Source: Candidatus Poribacteria bacterium (GTDB lineage: Bacteria; Poribacteria; WGA-4E; WGA-3G). Taken from it: a stretch of DNA of 64,000 nt. A program made the position numbers and the translations under genes. Location of the stretch: contig JAPPFM010000018.1 in the NCBI GenBank assembly GCA_028821605.1, forward strand, positions 21,272 through 85,271. The letters are read 5' to 3'. Position 1 is the first letter of the stretch; each line of letters opens with the position of its first letter. Positions 33,681 through 42,867 of the stretch are shown here, one piece after another. The notes under the pieces are model-generated. The model was not told the DNA's origin, ran no database searches, and saw only the letters and a list, made by a program, of their open reading frames with translations.

Positions 33681-34453
33681 TGTCGGATATCGGAAAATTC
33701 TTTCACGAAAACGGATACTATTTCGCCAAAGGTGTTTATTCACCTGACGAGATTAAGGCGATGGAAAGCGACTTTGATCGGGTAGTAGATCAGCTCCTCA
33801 AAAGTGATGAAAACGTTAATGCGCGTTGGGGTGGCAGATTGATGGATGCCCTTGATGGCGGTGAATCCGTCATCATCCATACCCACAATATCCAGAGCTT
33901 TTCTGGCGTGTGGATGCAAGCATTCTTGCAAGAGAAGTTTCTTGATGTTACCGAAGCCATCCTCGGACCGGATATTATGCTTCACCATTCCAAGCTGTTC
34001 TGCAAACCACCTGAGACAGGTTCGCCTTTCCCGATGCATCAAGATTGGCAGTACTTCCCCTCTGTCAAAGATACGATGATAGCGGCTATTATCTACGTCT
34101 CAGAAGCTACCGATGAAATGGGGTGTGTCCGCGTCTATCCGGGTTCCCATAAGGAGCTTGGACGCATGGATGGTATGATGGGTAGTGGAAAAAACGCTGA
34201 AGTTACTGACCGATACCCGATTGAGAACGCGACCGTTTTGGAAGCAGAACCCGGAGATGTGCTTTTCTTCAGTTACTTCACACTGCACGGTTCAATGCCG
34301 AACCATTCAAATAAGACGCGGAAAAGCGTTCTCGTTCAGATGCTCGCTGGTGACGATGAGATTGAAGGCGAGAATCGCCACACCAATGTCAAACTGGTGC
34401 TCCGTGGCTGGAATCATCTCGCAACCCGTTCTTCCGTCGGAAGAATTATATAA
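33680..34453 (+). CDS. Phytanoyl-CoA dioxygenase (PhyH)-family Fe(II)/2-oxoglutarate oxygenase
   Basis: 257 residues. The jelly-roll oxygenase facial triad is His120-x-Asp122 in FPMHQDWQYFPS and His203 in FTLHGSMPNHS; Arg214 in NKTRKSVL would bind 2-oxoglutarate. GSHKEL is a further family signature. PhyH relatives hydroxylate diverse small molecules, and the substrate here is unknown. Starting directly at the stop codon of the ABC ATPase, it may modify a compound handled by that system. GGAGGTTAC upstream serves as ribosome-binding site. Confidence 0.92.
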   Translation: MSDIGKFFHENGYYFAKGVYSPDEIKAMESDFDRVVDQLLKSDENVNARWGGRLMDALDGGESVIIHTHNIQSFSGVWMQAFLQEKFLDVTEAILGPDIMLHHSKLFCKPPETGSPFPMHQDWQYFPSVKDTMIAAIIYVSEATDEMGCVRVYPGSHKELGRMDGMMGSGKNAEVTDRYPIENATVLEAEPGDVLFFSYFTLHGSMPNHSNKTRKSVLVQMLAGDDEIEGENRHTNVKLVLRGWNHLATRSSVGRII

Positions 34454-34711
34454 ATCAAAGGGGACTTTTGCCTACTTGGTTATTGGGTTAGTCTAACTGT
34501 TTTTAGGGCTTTAACCATTGACGCGTCTTCCATATTTTTTAAGGAAACCCGTGTTGATAGTTAAGCAAGATTATGGGATTGTATAAGTCCTATTAGAAAA
34601 TCGAAACTGTAGCCCGTAATGAAATGGAGGAGCGGATCTACGGACTCTCGCTGCGAGGCAAACTTCAAGTTCCAAATCCACTCTGACCGAACCGCAAGGA
34701 AAATTAAAAAT

Positions 34712-35707
34712 ATGATTAGAGTCGCAAAGATTAGTATGGCGCATGTCCACGCTGGTGGCTACGCACGAAGAATTCACGAAAACCCTGAAACTGAACTCGT
34801 CGCTGTCTGGGACGAAGAGGAATACGGTGGCAGAGGTGCCGCAGAGCAATACGAAGTCCCTTTCTACGAGGATCTTGATGAGATGCTCAGCCGGGACGAC
34901 GTGGACGCAGTCGCTGTTGATGCTATCACATCCGACCATCCACGCGTAATGATTGCCGCCGCTGAAGCGGGGAAACATATCTTCACCGAAAAGGCACTCG
35001 CGATTACCGTCGCGGAATGCGATCCGATTATTGAAGCCGTTGAAAAAGCGGGCGTGAAGTTCATGATTTCACTGCCTTCCCGTGCGAACCCCGAAATCCT
35101 GTTTGCGAAAAAGGCAATAGATGACGGACTTCTCGGCGACATCACATTCGGTAGAGGGCGGATAGCACACTCCGCTGCACTGGATAGCTGGTTCAGCGGA
35201 ACGAGCGCGTGGTTCGCGGATCCGGTACGCGCAGGAGGTGGTGCGCTCTTCGATTTAGGGTGCCACCGTGTTGATGTTATCCGATGGTTGATGGGTGAGC
35301 CGAAAAGTGCTATCGCCAAGATTAACAACTTTACTGGTAATTTCCCGATTGACGATAATAGCGTTTCTGTCGTTGAATTCGCGAACAAGGCACTCGGTGT
35401 GATTGATGTCGCGTGGACGCACCGCTCCGGTCCAAATATGCTTGAGATTTACGGCACAGAAGGTTCGTTTGCTGCGGGACAAGGCGAGATGCATTTTGAA
35501 ACCCGCAAACTCTCCGACGAAGAGAAAGCAGTATACATCGCCAACGCACCGGCTGCACCCCCTGAACCGATACAGCAGTGGATTAACGCTATCCTTCGCG
35601 ATGAACCGATGACGATTACGATTCAAGATGGACGTAACCTCACAGAATTGATGCAAGCGTTCTATATGTCCTCTGAACAGGGTCAGTCAATAGAATTTCC
35701 GCTCTAA
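34712..35707 (+). CDS. Gfo/Idh/MocA-family oxidoreductase
   Basis: 331 residues. The start is the ATG at 34712 (AAGGAAAAT upstream), not the longer in-frame ATG at 34619, whose first 30 codons encode a basic segment lacking family similarity. Visible features: VAKISMAHVHAGGYARRI in place of the usual GxGxxG loop (a divergent dinucleotide-binding site), HIFTEKALAITVAECD (EKA instead of EKP), and FADPVRAGGGALFDLGCHRVDVIRWLMGEP with the catalytic Asp-His pair. The missing canonical glycine loop makes the cofactor preference uncertain. The 34454-34711 spacer shows no gene. Confidence 0.85.
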   Translation: MIRVAKISMAHVHAGGYARRIHENPETELVAVWDEEEYGGRGAAEQYEVPFYEDLDEMLSRDDVDAVAVDAITSDHPRVMIAAAEAGKHIFTEKALAITVAECDPIIEAVEKAGVKFMISLPSRANPEILFAKKAIDDGLLGDITFGRGRIAHSAALDSWFSGTSAWFADPVRAGGGALFDLGCHRVDVIRWLMGEPKSAIAKINNFTGNFPIDDNSVSVVEFANKALGVIDVAWTHRSGPNMLEIYGTEGSFAAGQGEMHFETRKLSDEEKAVYIANAPAAPPEPIQQWINAILRDEPMTITIQDGRNLTELMQAFYMSSEQGQSIEFPL

Positions 35708-35710
35708 ATA

Positions 35711-35817
35711 GACGTTAGCCATCGGCTATCGGCTTTCAGCAGGGCGTATTGTGGGCTATCGTTTTGTCTGCTACAAACGGTTCTTGTTGGCAGTCGATGG
35801 CTGACTGCCGATAGCCA
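35711..35817. repeat. Palindromic repeat (copy 4)
   Basis: AGCCATCGGCTATCGGCTTTCAGCAG at the left returns inverted as GGCAGTCGATGGCTGACTG and CCGATAGCC at the right. It fills the spacer between the oxidoreductase and the CehA-like gene and could end transcription of the former. Confidence 0.5.
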
Positions 35818-35832
35818 AAATTGAGGTGTATT

Positions 35833-38328
35833 ATGCAAGATTATCAACCTATTTCACTTTCCGCTTTGTGTAATGTCGGGACAGAAGTTATCGGTGAGAA
35901 GGCAACACCGAGCGTCGGTTCGCAGGCGTTCCACGGGCTACCTTTTGAAATCGCTGAAGGTGCAACCTGTTTCTTAGGCTTCGGCGAAGGTGTTAACTCC
36001 GATTCTATCCCAGTTCCCATCGGTGCAAGCCCGAAGCGGGTTATCTTTGTGCATCGTCTGCTTGAGTCGCGCATCCCTGAAGGCGAACCGATCGGTAGGC
36101 TGATTGCCAATTATGTTTTCCGTTATACCGATGGTGAAACGGAAAGCGTGCCAATCCGCGAGCGCTTTGAGATTGGCAGTGTGCCACAGGGATGGGGACA
36201 ACAGACATTCCTTGCGATACCTGACCGGCAGGAAAGTTTGGCATCGCGGCACGAGGGACCTTGGGGGTCCGCGGGTAACCGACAAACAGAGGTGAGCCAA
36301 GGGACACCGCGCGACTACTATTTGTGGACCTGGAAAAATCCGAGGGACGGCGTTGAGGTCGCCTCAATTGAAATCCAACCGCAGGAACGGCGTTTTATTG
36401 TTGCAGCAATCACACTTGGTTACCTCGACGAGGACCCGATACCACGTCGTCCGCGCCGCGAAGTCAAAATCACGCTGCCGCAATCTGAGGATGCAGATAA
36501 ACCCTTTGATATGGAAGTCAATGTTGATCGTGGCGTTGCGACCTACCCTTACCCGTTACCGGAGAACACTCCTGATGCCTTTATCAATGACGATTTCAAA
36601 GGCTGGGGCGAATCCCAAAACAACAAGAGCAGTCCGGCGTACGTTGAAGTGTCCGCGACACCCTCCGCAAGTGTTGAAGTCAAAAACCAAGGTGAGACGC
36701 TTGGCACTGTCAATTGGGGGGAAGTTGAAGAAAAAGGAACTGTTCAACCCAACGAGCGCGTCAAGGTAGAGGTCATCGACTCTGGCAGGAACTGGGTACA
36801 TACCATTGTGATTGATGAAGACACAGGCAAACCGGTACCGTGTCGTATCCATTTCCGTTCGCCACACGGCGTGCCTTACGCACCACACGGACACCACGCA
36901 CACGTCAACTCAAATATGGGCACGTGGCACGTAGATGTCGGTGGTGATGTGCGACTCGGACAGATTAGTTACGCCTACATTGACGGCACATGTCAGGGGT
37001 GGCTGCCTCGTGGAGATGTTATCGTTGATGTCGCCCGTGGCTTTGAGTATACACCTTTGCGAACCACCGTTAACATAAAGCCCGGACAACGCGAGTTGAC
37101 ACTCCGGTTGAAGCGGTGGTGCGATATGAACGCTGAACGCTATTTCAGCGGCGACACACACGTCCATTTCCTCTCGACACAAGGCGCGCATACCGAGGCA
37201 CAAGGTGAAGACCTCGGCGTTGTCAACCTTCTCCTCTCGCAGTGGGGGCATCTCTTCACGAATACAGAGGAGTTTATCGGAAGACCGACGACCTCTGCCG
37301 ATGGACGCAGCATTGTCTATGCGACGCAAGAGAACCGCCAGCACCTTCTCGGTCATCTTACACTGCTCGGTTTAAAGGAGCAGGTCGCGCCGTGGTGTTC
37401 CGATGGTCCGGGGGAAGCAGAACTCGGTGGAAATATGGAGGTCACACTTTCGCATTGGGCGGACGCGTGTCATGCCCAGGGTGGCACCGTGGTTTTACCA
37501 CATATCCCGAACCCAAATTGTGAACCGGCGACGCTCATTGCTACTGGACGTGTAGATGCTGTCGAGTATCTCACCAACGCGATGTATGGTCATCTTGAGT
37601 ACTACCGTTATCTTAACTGTGGCTATAAACTGCCACTCGTCGGTGGGACGGATAAAATGAGTAGCGATGTGCCAGTAGGCGTTTATCGCACCTACGTTCA
37701 CATTCCCGACAACGAGGAATTCAATTACGATAATTGGTGCAAATACATGAGTGCTGGTAACACGTTCCTCAGCGGCGGTCCAATGATTCGACTCTCCGTC
37801 GATGGGCAACCGATCGGTAGCACGGTCAACCTACCCGGTAACGGTGGCACTGTTGAGGTTGAAGCCTCTGCTGATTCCATCTTCCCGATTCATACGCTGC
37901 AGATTCTTCAGGCGGGACAGGTTGTCGCTTCGACTGAGGAGAAAGATGGCGCGGCACATTTACATCTGAAAGCCAATCTGAAGGTGGACAAACATTCATG
38001 GATTGCGGCGCGGTGTGGTGGACCTAATTACGCACAAGCGGTTCCACATTACGACGGATGGGGACGCGGTATCATTGCGCATACCTCTCCGGTCTATATT
38101 GCTGTTGGTGGTGAATGGTGGATGTTTGATCCCGAAACGGCGAACTATATGCTGACTTTGATTGAGGGTGGGTTGTCCTATATTCAGCAGACAGCGCGCC
38201 ATCATGAACACGGTACTGTGACACACCATCACGGTGAGGATGATCATCTGGAATTCCTTTCTCGTCCGTTCCAAGAGGCACGGGAGGCGATTCACCGTCG
38301 AATGCATCAACTGGGGATTCTGCATTAA
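35833..38328 (+). CDS. CehA/McbA-type metallohydrolase
   Basis: 831 residues from the ATG at 35833 (the TTG at 35821 is part of the ribosome-binding region). An N-terminal beta-rich half (to about residue 430) is followed by the PHP-like hydrolase domain that begins YFSGDTHVHFLSTQGAHTEAQGEDLGVVNLLLSQWGHLF, the HxH metal site and flanking conserved residues of CehA/McbA enzymes; further metal-site segments are VVLPHIPNPNCEPA and LPLVGGTDKMSSDVPVG. A carboxypeptidase-regulatory-like Ig module is visible at about residue 310 (IDEDTGKPVPCRIHFRSPHG). Such enzymes cleave carbamate or phosphate esters. The tail is His-rich (HHEHGTVTHHHGEDDH). No signal peptide. Confidence 0.85.
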   Translation: MQDYQPISLSALCNVGTEVIGEKATPSVGSQAFHGLPFEIAEGATCFLGFGEGVNSDSIPVPIGASPKRVIFVHRLLESRIPEGEPIGRLIANYVFRYTDGETESVPIRERFEIGSVPQGWGQQTFLAIPDRQESLASRHEGPWGSAGNRQTEVSQGTPRDYYLWTWKNPRDGVEVASIEIQPQERRFIVAAITLGYLDEDPIPRRPRREVKITLPQSEDADKPFDMEVNVDRGVATYPYPLPENTPDAFINDDFKGWGESQNNKSSPAYVEVSATPSASVEVKNQGETLGTVNWGEVEEKGTVQPNERVKVEVIDSGRNWVHTIVIDEDTGKPVPCRIHFRSPHGVPYAPHGHHAHVNSNMGTWHVDVGGDVRLGQISYAYIDGTCQGWLPRGDVIVDVARGFEYTPLRTTVNIKPGQRELTLRLKRWCDMNAERYFSGDTHVHFLSTQGAHTEAQGEDLGVVNLLLSQWGHLFTNTEEFIGRPTTSADGRSIVYATQENRQHLLGHLTLLGLKEQVAPWCSDGPGEAELGGNMEVTLSHWADACHAQGGTVVLPHIPNPNCEPATLIATGRVDAVEYLTNAMYGHLEYYRYLNCGYKLPLVGGTDKMSSDVPVGVYRTYVHIPDNEEFNYDNWCKYMSAGNTFLSGGPMIRLSVDGQPIGSTVNLPGNGGTVEVEASADSIFPIHTLQILQAGQVVASTEEKDGAAHLHLKANLKVDKHSWIAARCGGPNYAQAVPHYDGWGRGIIAHTSPVYIAVGGEWWMFDPETANYMLTLIEGGLSYIQQTARHHEHGTVTHHHGEDDHLEFLSRPFQEAREAIHRRMHQLGILH

Positions 38329-38376
38329 AGTAGTAGGCACACTCCGTGTGCCGTTAGACACTTGAAGGAGAAAAAG

Positions 38377-39351
38377 ATGCCAAGGGAATTAGTCGCAGTT
38401 GCCCCTCGGCAACCCGTCTTAAGAGAGTACGAAGATGGGCCCGTCCCCGTGGATAGCGTCCGGGTTCAAGTCGAATTTGGCGCGCCCAAGCGTGGTACGG
38501 AACTGACAGCATACTACGGATACAACAGCGCAAATTTTCCGATGGGACTTGGGAATATGTGCGTCGGGAAAGTCATTGAAATCGGGGAAGAAGTCGAGGG
38601 TTTCGAGATTGGGGAACGCATCACCAGTCACGGGCACCTCAAGGAGACGCACACATGGCGCGCTGGTAGCGTCCTCAAGATGCCCGACCAGATGACGTGG
38701 AAAGAGGCGGTCTGCTATGATCCATTACACTTCGCAATGTCCGCAATTCGTGATGGAAAGGTCCGCGTTGGTGAGCGGGTGGCTGTCTTTGGATTGGGTG
38801 CCATTGGGTTGATGACGGTGCAGATGGCACGGATCGCGGGGGCTGACTTTGTCGCTGCTGTAGACCCGCTTGAAAGACGGCGAAAAGTTGCTGAAAAGAC
38901 GGGGGCGGAGCTTGTTATCAATCCCACTGCCTCCAATACCGGCGAGGTGCTCAAAGAAGCGACCGGCGGTCTTGGTGTTGATGTGGCTGTAGAAACCAGT
39001 GCGATCTACGAAGCCCTTGATGATGCACTTCGGAGCGTCACTTTTGAGGGAACAATCGTCTACGCTGGACGCGCGAAAGCGTGTACGGGTGGACTCGACC
39101 TCGGTGCTGTCGCGCATGTCAACATTCCGAACATCATCTTTGCGCGCGCTAACAGTGATCCGAACCGCGATCATCCGCGCTGGGATTTTCGGCGTATTGT
39201 TGATACCTGCTGGAAATGGCTCGAAGAAGGGCGATTTGACTGTGAAGATGTCGTTGATCCAGTTGTGCCGTTTGAAGATTCAGTCGAGGCTTACATAGAG
39301 ATGGACAATCATCCTGAACGGAGCGTCAAATTGGGGGTGTCCTTTGGGTAG
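38377..39351 (+). CDS. MDR-family zinc-type dehydrogenase
   Basis: 324 residues from the ATG at 38377 with AAGGAG upstream. Medium-chain dehydrogenase fold: an N-terminal GroES-like domain (GLGNMCVGKVIEIGEEVEGFEIGERI), and a Rossmann domain with VFGLGAIGLMTVQMARIAGADFVAAVDPLERRRKVAEKTGAE. The structural-zinc four-cysteine lobe is absent and the catalytic zinc cysteine is not at its normal place, so it may be a zinc-free member, for example of the threonine/sorbitol dehydrogenase-like group. The gene follows the CehA-like gene closely and probably belongs to the same catabolic unit. Confidence 0.82.
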   Translation: MPRELVAVAPRQPVLREYEDGPVPVDSVRVQVEFGAPKRGTELTAYYGYNSANFPMGLGNMCVGKVIEIGEEVEGFEIGERITSHGHLKETHTWRAGSVLKMPDQMTWKEAVCYDPLHFAMSAIRDGKVRVGERVAVFGLGAIGLMTVQMARIAGADFVAAVDPLERRRKVAEKTGAELVINPTASNTGEVLKEATGGLGVDVAVETSAIYEALDDALRSVTFEGTIVYAGRAKACTGGLDLGAVAHVNIPNIIFARANSDPNRDHPRWDFRRIVDTCWKWLEEGRFDCEDVVDPVVPFEDSVEAYIEMDNHPERSVKLGVSFG

Positions 39352-39459
39352 TCCTTTGTCCGTTAGTCTCTACGTAAAATCGCTCCTATTGTTGATATGA
39401 TCGGAAGATTGGAAGGATGGAAGCGGAGTGGAAAACACCGTCATCCGCCTTTCTTTAGC

Positions 39460-40350
39460 CTATTGTTTTGTTATCAAGAAAATGCCCAATACCATTATCA
39501 CTGCAGCGATCAAGCGACGTGTTGTATAGGTTTCTTTCAATGCATATCCGCCGAGCAGAACAACGAAAATGACGGAACACTGCCGAACCGCGGTTACGTA
39601 GCTGACCTTTTCTGTCATCAAAACGTAGAGGATGAGTGAATAGGAGATCAATGAAAGGATAACAATGGCGAGTGCTCGCTTCCATTCCGTTCGTCCAATC
39701 TCGACAATCTGTTGATGTGGGAACCGGACGAGGCAGGACAACCCGTAAAGGACTTGCGAGATACTGTTCTCCATTAAATAGTAGGTCACGGCTCGCCACA
39801 AGGGAACCTCTGTCGAATGGCGATGAAATTCGGACATCCCTTGCTTGTCTATCAGCGAGTATCCAATGACGCTGGCGAGGGTGGCATAAGCCCAGAGAGC
39901 GTCGGGTTTGCCAAGGTAACTAAAGAACGTCTTGAACTGGATGCGCGCCTCACGTTGTTGATAGAGTACTATGGAAGTCATCACACATAAGATACCTACC
40001 AGGCCTTGCACGGAAATTCGCTCATTTAGAAAAAGAAAGGCAAAGAGTGGTAGGAAGGCTGGTGCAGAGCGTGTAATTGGATAGATGAATGAAATCTCGC
40101 CAACAGTATAAGCATGCGTCAAAGACAACTTGTATAACAGATGAACAAAGGCGGAACTAAGAATATAGACCCATACCAGTTTTGGAATTATTGGTTGCTT
40201 GATACCAAAGGCAATGAACGCTATTCCTAAGGTGTAAAATCCACACCAGAAAAAGAGGATTCGTGTGTCTCTGCTGGATTTGCTGTAGAAATTCCATAAA
40301 GCATGGCAAAATGCTGACAGCAGAATTAAGGCAATTGAAGTAAGTGCCAT
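39460..40350 (-). CDS. EamA/DMT-family transporter
   Basis: 296 residues with ten predicted membrane helices in two halves, the organisation of drug/metabolite transporters. Typical stretches: the first helix MALTSIALILLSAFCHALWNFYSK and, in the second half, a helix ending VSYVTAVRQCSVIFVVLLGGYALKE then TTRRLIAAVIMVLGIFLI. DMT proteins export or exchange amino acids, sugars or nucleotide sugars across the inner membrane. It is transcribed opposite to the catabolic genes around it. No substrate is evident. Confidence 0.88.
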   Translation of the reverse strand: MALTSIALILLSAFCHALWNFYSKSSRDTRILFFWCGFYTLGIAFIAFGIKQPIIPKLVWVYILSSAFVHLLYKLSLTHAYTVGEISFIYPITRSAPAFLPLFAFLFLNERISVQGLVGILCVMTSIVLYQQREARIQFKTFFSYLGKPDALWAYATLASVIGYSLIDKQGMSEFHRHSTEVPLWRAVTYYLMENSISQVLYGLSCLVRFPHQQIVEIGRTEWKRALAIVILSLISYSLILYVLMTEKVSYVTAVRQCSVIFVVLLGGYALKETYTTRRLIAAVIMVLGIFLITKQ

Positions 40351-40394
40351 AGGACCTTTCGTCTTTGTAGGTACAGGGTCTGTATCTGTTCGTT

Positions 40395-40500
40395 AATAAC
40401 TGTCAGCAACCAGTAATCAGTTAAGAGGAGTTCGTTTAGTCTTAATCTCTTGAAACTGACTGCTGAAAGGATTTTTGAAAAAAAATCCGACCTGATTGCT
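40395..40500. repeat. Imperfect palindromic repeat (copy 5)
   Basis: AACTGTCAGCAACCAGTAATCAG and TCAGTTAAGAGG at the left return inverted as CTCTTGAAACTGACTGCTGA and CTGATTGCTGACTACC. It lies between divergent genes and shares TCAGTTAAGAG with the copy at 27765. Confidence 0.5.
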
Positions 40501-40523
40501 GACTACCATTTCAGGAGGTAATT

Positions 40524-41480
40524 ATGTTCAAAAAGTCGAAAAAATACCAGTCTTTTATTCTGTTTGGGCTTGTCTTTGGCATACTTGCCCTCACAGCAAC
40601 TGTTACTCTCACACAAGAATCGTGGTTTCCTTCCGAATGGGGTGCTGATGATCGGCGCGGTGCCGTCAACCGCCTAACGCCAGAGAAAGTATTGCAAGCC
40701 GCGAGTTTGATTAAAACGGGTGAAGTCTTTCAACTCGGCAGAGTCTATGAAAGTGGTATCCCTGTTTTCGGAACCCGACATTACAGCCTGCGGATTCCGG
40801 CGATGTCAGGTCCACTCGGTGAGAACAAAACGACGTGGTTCGAGGAGATCTTCAGCGGTGAGATCGGTCAGATTGGCACGCAGTTTGATGGACTCGGTCA
40901 CATCGGTATCGGTGATCTCTACTACAATGGATTGGATCAGCACGATTTCGCCAAAGCCGAAGGACTCACAGAACTCGGTGTCGAGAACGTGGGACCCATC
41001 GTAACGCGCGGTGTGCTGATTGATGTCGCTGGCTATAAAGGCGTTGAACACCTCGGCGATAGTTACGAAATTACGCGCGCTGATCTGGAGGGTGCCCTGA
41101 AAAAGCAAGGGGTCGAGATTACCCCCGGCGATGTCGTTATCATTCACACCGGCTGGGGTAAATTCTGGATGACGGACAATGATCGCTACGGCACCACAGA
41201 ACCCGGTATTGGCTTGGAAGCGGGGCAATACCTCGTTGATCAGAAAATCGTGATGCTGTGTGCCGATAACTGGGGCATTGAGGTTGTCCCGAATCCCGAT
41301 GAAACCCTTGCATTTCCGGTGCATCAGTTGTTTATTGTCAAACACGGGATTTACAACCTTGAGAACATTATTACAGAGGAGTTAGCGGCGGCGAAAGTTT
41401 ATGAATTCGCTTTCAGTTTCGCACCGCTGCGTCTCAAAGGTGCGACGGGTTCCCCCGGCAATCCGATCGCTATTCGATAG
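40524..41480 (+). CDS. Secreted cyclase-family (kynurenine formamidase-like) protein
   Basis: 318 residues. An N-terminal hydrophobic segment (FILFGLVFGILALTATVTLT) acts as a signal peptide or anchor. The mature part is a cyclase-family hydrolase (the family of kynurenine formamidase): WGADDRRGAVNRLTPEKV, GTQFDGLGHIGIGDLYYNG (the metal-binding H/D region, with the usual HxGTHxDxPxH changed to GTQFDGLGH), GVLIDVAGYKG, ITPGDVVIIHTGW and MLCADNWGIEVVP. A Zn- or Mn-dependent amide or lactone hydrolase in the periplasm is likely. The start has a perfect AGGAGGTAA site. Because the first metal histidine is replaced, activity should be treated as uncertain. Confidence 0.85.
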   Translation: MFKKSKKYQSFILFGLVFGILALTATVTLTQESWFPSEWGADDRRGAVNRLTPEKVLQAASLIKTGEVFQLGRVYESGIPVFGTRHYSLRIPAMSGPLGENKTTWFEEIFSGEIGQIGTQFDGLGHIGIGDLYYNGLDQHDFAKAEGLTELGVENVGPIVTRGVLIDVAGYKGVEHLGDSYEITRADLEGALKKQGVEITPGDVVIIHTGWGKFWMTDNDRYGTTEPGIGLEAGQYLVDQKIVMLCADNWGIEVVPNPDETLAFPVHQLFIVKHGIYNLENIITEELAAAKVYEFAFSFAPLRLKGATGSPGNPIAIR

Positions 41481-41490
41481 TTTCTTATAG

Positions 41491-41514
41491 TGGGACAGCA
41501 GCACTGCTGTCCCA
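41491..41514. terminator. Strong palindrome after cyclase gene
   Basis: TGGGACAGCA and TGCTGTCCCA flank a four-base loop, a ten-base-pair perfect hairpin about 10 bases after the cyclase stop. There is no long T-tract on either side, so it may act only as a partial terminator or mRNA-stabilising hairpin. Confidence 0.5.
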
Positions 41515-41650
41515 TAATCCTTCCTCTTTTCCTATCTGCGTCTGCACAAATTCGTGCAGTCATCCTCCCGTTTGCCCCGTTTCGTGCAGTCTGTACACAC
41601 GCCAAACCCACTAAATCCGCTATATCTCCCCTTCTTTCCCTTATTTTGAA

Positions 41651-41667
41651 TTGGCACGGAAATTGCT
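41651..41667 (+). promoter_or_regulatory. Candidate sigma-54 promoter
   Basis: TTGGCACGGAAATTGCT matches the -24/-12 consensus TGGCAC-N5-TTGC exactly. What it would drive is unclear: the next intact gene, the TolB-like protein, starts 235 bases downstream, with a decayed ORF between. A chance match in 64 kb is possible. Confidence 0.35.
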
Positions 41668-41677
41668 ATTTACCTGA

Positions 41678-41821
41678 CATGAAGAGCGGCATTGGGAGAT
41701 ATACAACCGTAAAAAGTATCTCTTTGATGTCGAAGTTGCCCCTGGCGACATGCATCGACTCTATATAGGAAGCGAACTCCCGATAGCAGTTCAACAGGCG
41801 TTCAATCACCAAGCATCATAG
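41678..41821 (+). pseudogene. Decayed ORF fragment
   Basis: An open frame after a TGA at 41675 reads HWEIYNRKKYLFDVEVAPG then GSELPIAVQQAFNHQAS and stops at 41819-41821. It has protein-like composition but no start codon in the conserved part, so I read it as the tail of a lost gene. The family is not recognised. The rest of the 41515-41901 spacer holds a small CTGCAC-AAATTC-GTGCAG hairpin and nothing else clear. Confidence 0.3.
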
Positions 41822-41901
41822 ACAAAAAACGCTTTTTGTAAAAAAGTGGATCGTCAATTGATTTATGTGTGCCTAAACCCGTTCATGAAGAGGAGATAAA
41901 A

Positions 41902-42867
41902 ATGAAACGACAACTGACTTATGTCATGTTTGGAACGACAATAATATTGGGGTGCTTCCTGTTTGCTGTAAACTTTTATGTCTATGCATCCGATGTTCCG
42001 TATATTGCCTTTAGTTCTAAGCGAAATGGAAATTATGACATCTACATGATGGATATAAACGGCAAGAATCTCCAGCAGCTGACAGACCACTTAGCTCATG
42101 AGACTTATCCTACGTTTTCGCCGGACGGACAGCAGATGGCTTACGTTTTCTCTCCGGATGGTAATGAGGACATTTATGTTATGGATCTCAAGACGAAGGT
42201 ATCTAAGCGACTGACGAACCATCCGGCACGCGACCTTAATCCCGCGTGGTCTCCAGACGGACGATGGATTGCGTTTGCCTCCGAGAGAGCAGGGACGCTG
42301 GACATCTACAAAATCAAACCCAGTGGTGCGAATCTCCAACAGTTGACGCGCGGAGATGAGAAGAATAACACTCCGGTTTGGTCGCCTGATAGCCAATTCA
42401 TCGCTTTTCGTGCTTTCAGAGATCCGGCTGGTATCTATATTATGGATGCGGATGGCGGAAATCAGAGCAGGCTCAAAAACCAACCCGAACCGGGATGGAC
42501 ACCCGCGTGGTCTCCGGATGGGAAACGAATTGCTTTTACTGTGGTTTTAGGAGGAAATTATGACATCTACACCTTAAACGTTGACGGGAGAGATCTCAGG
42601 CGGATTACACTTCATCTGGAATTTGATGGCTCGCCAGTCTGGTCCCCTGATGGACACACGATTGTTTTCATGTCCCTATGGGCGGGAAATTATGACATCT
42701 ATCGCATAAATGTCAATGGTGCCGAAGAGAATCGCCGCAAATTGACGCGCCATCGAGAGATAGATATGGGTCCAACGTGGGTGCCAACAGGGACGTTATC
42801 TGTCTCTCCAACTACGGAGACACAAACAACCCTATGGGGCAGGCTAAAGCAATCTGTGAAGGACTAA
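41902..42867 (+). CDS. Secreted TolB-like PD40 beta-propeller with TTWG tail (first of tandem pair)
   Basis: 321 residues from the ATG at 41902, with GAGGAG upstream; the preceding in-frame ATG at 41869 lacks a site. A signal peptide or anchor (YVMFGTTIILGCFLFAVNFYVYA) precedes six PD40/WD40-like blades with the repeating pattern NYDIYMMDINGKNLQQLT ... PTFSPDGQQMAYVFSPDG ... NPAWSPDGRWIAFASE. Such propellers bind proteins or peptidoglycan-associated partners in the periplasm, as TolB does. The C-terminus ends TQTTLWGRLKQSVKD, sharing the tail seen at 13531, 43971 and 51533. A paralogue begins 144 bases later. Confidence 0.88.
   Translation: MKRQLTYVMFGTTIILGCFLFAVNFYVYASDVPYIAFSSKRNGNYDIYMMDINGKNLQQLTDHLAHETYPTFSPDGQQMAYVFSPDGNEDIYVMDLKTKVSKRLTNHPARDLNPAWSPDGRWIAFASERAGTLDIYKIKPSGANLQQLTRGDEKNNTPVWSPDSQFIAFRAFRDPAGIYIMDADGGNQSRLKNQPEPGWTPAWSPDGKRIAFTVVLGGNYDIYTLNVDGRDLRRITLHLEFDGSPVWSPDGHTIVFMSLWAGNYDIYRINVNGAEENRRKLTRHREIDMGPTWVPTGTLSVSPTTETQTTLWGRLKQSVKD

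Noticed and set aside
32981..33706. Minus-strand ORF of 241 codons opposite the ABC ATPase
   Set aside because: The plus strand encodes a complete ABC ATPase with Walker A, signature and Walker B; the antisense frame is Ser/Arg-rich with no family features.
41490..41768. Plus-strand ORF of 92 codons after the cyclase gene
   Set aside because: Composition is not protein-like, it begins inside a perfect palindrome and has no ribosome-binding site.
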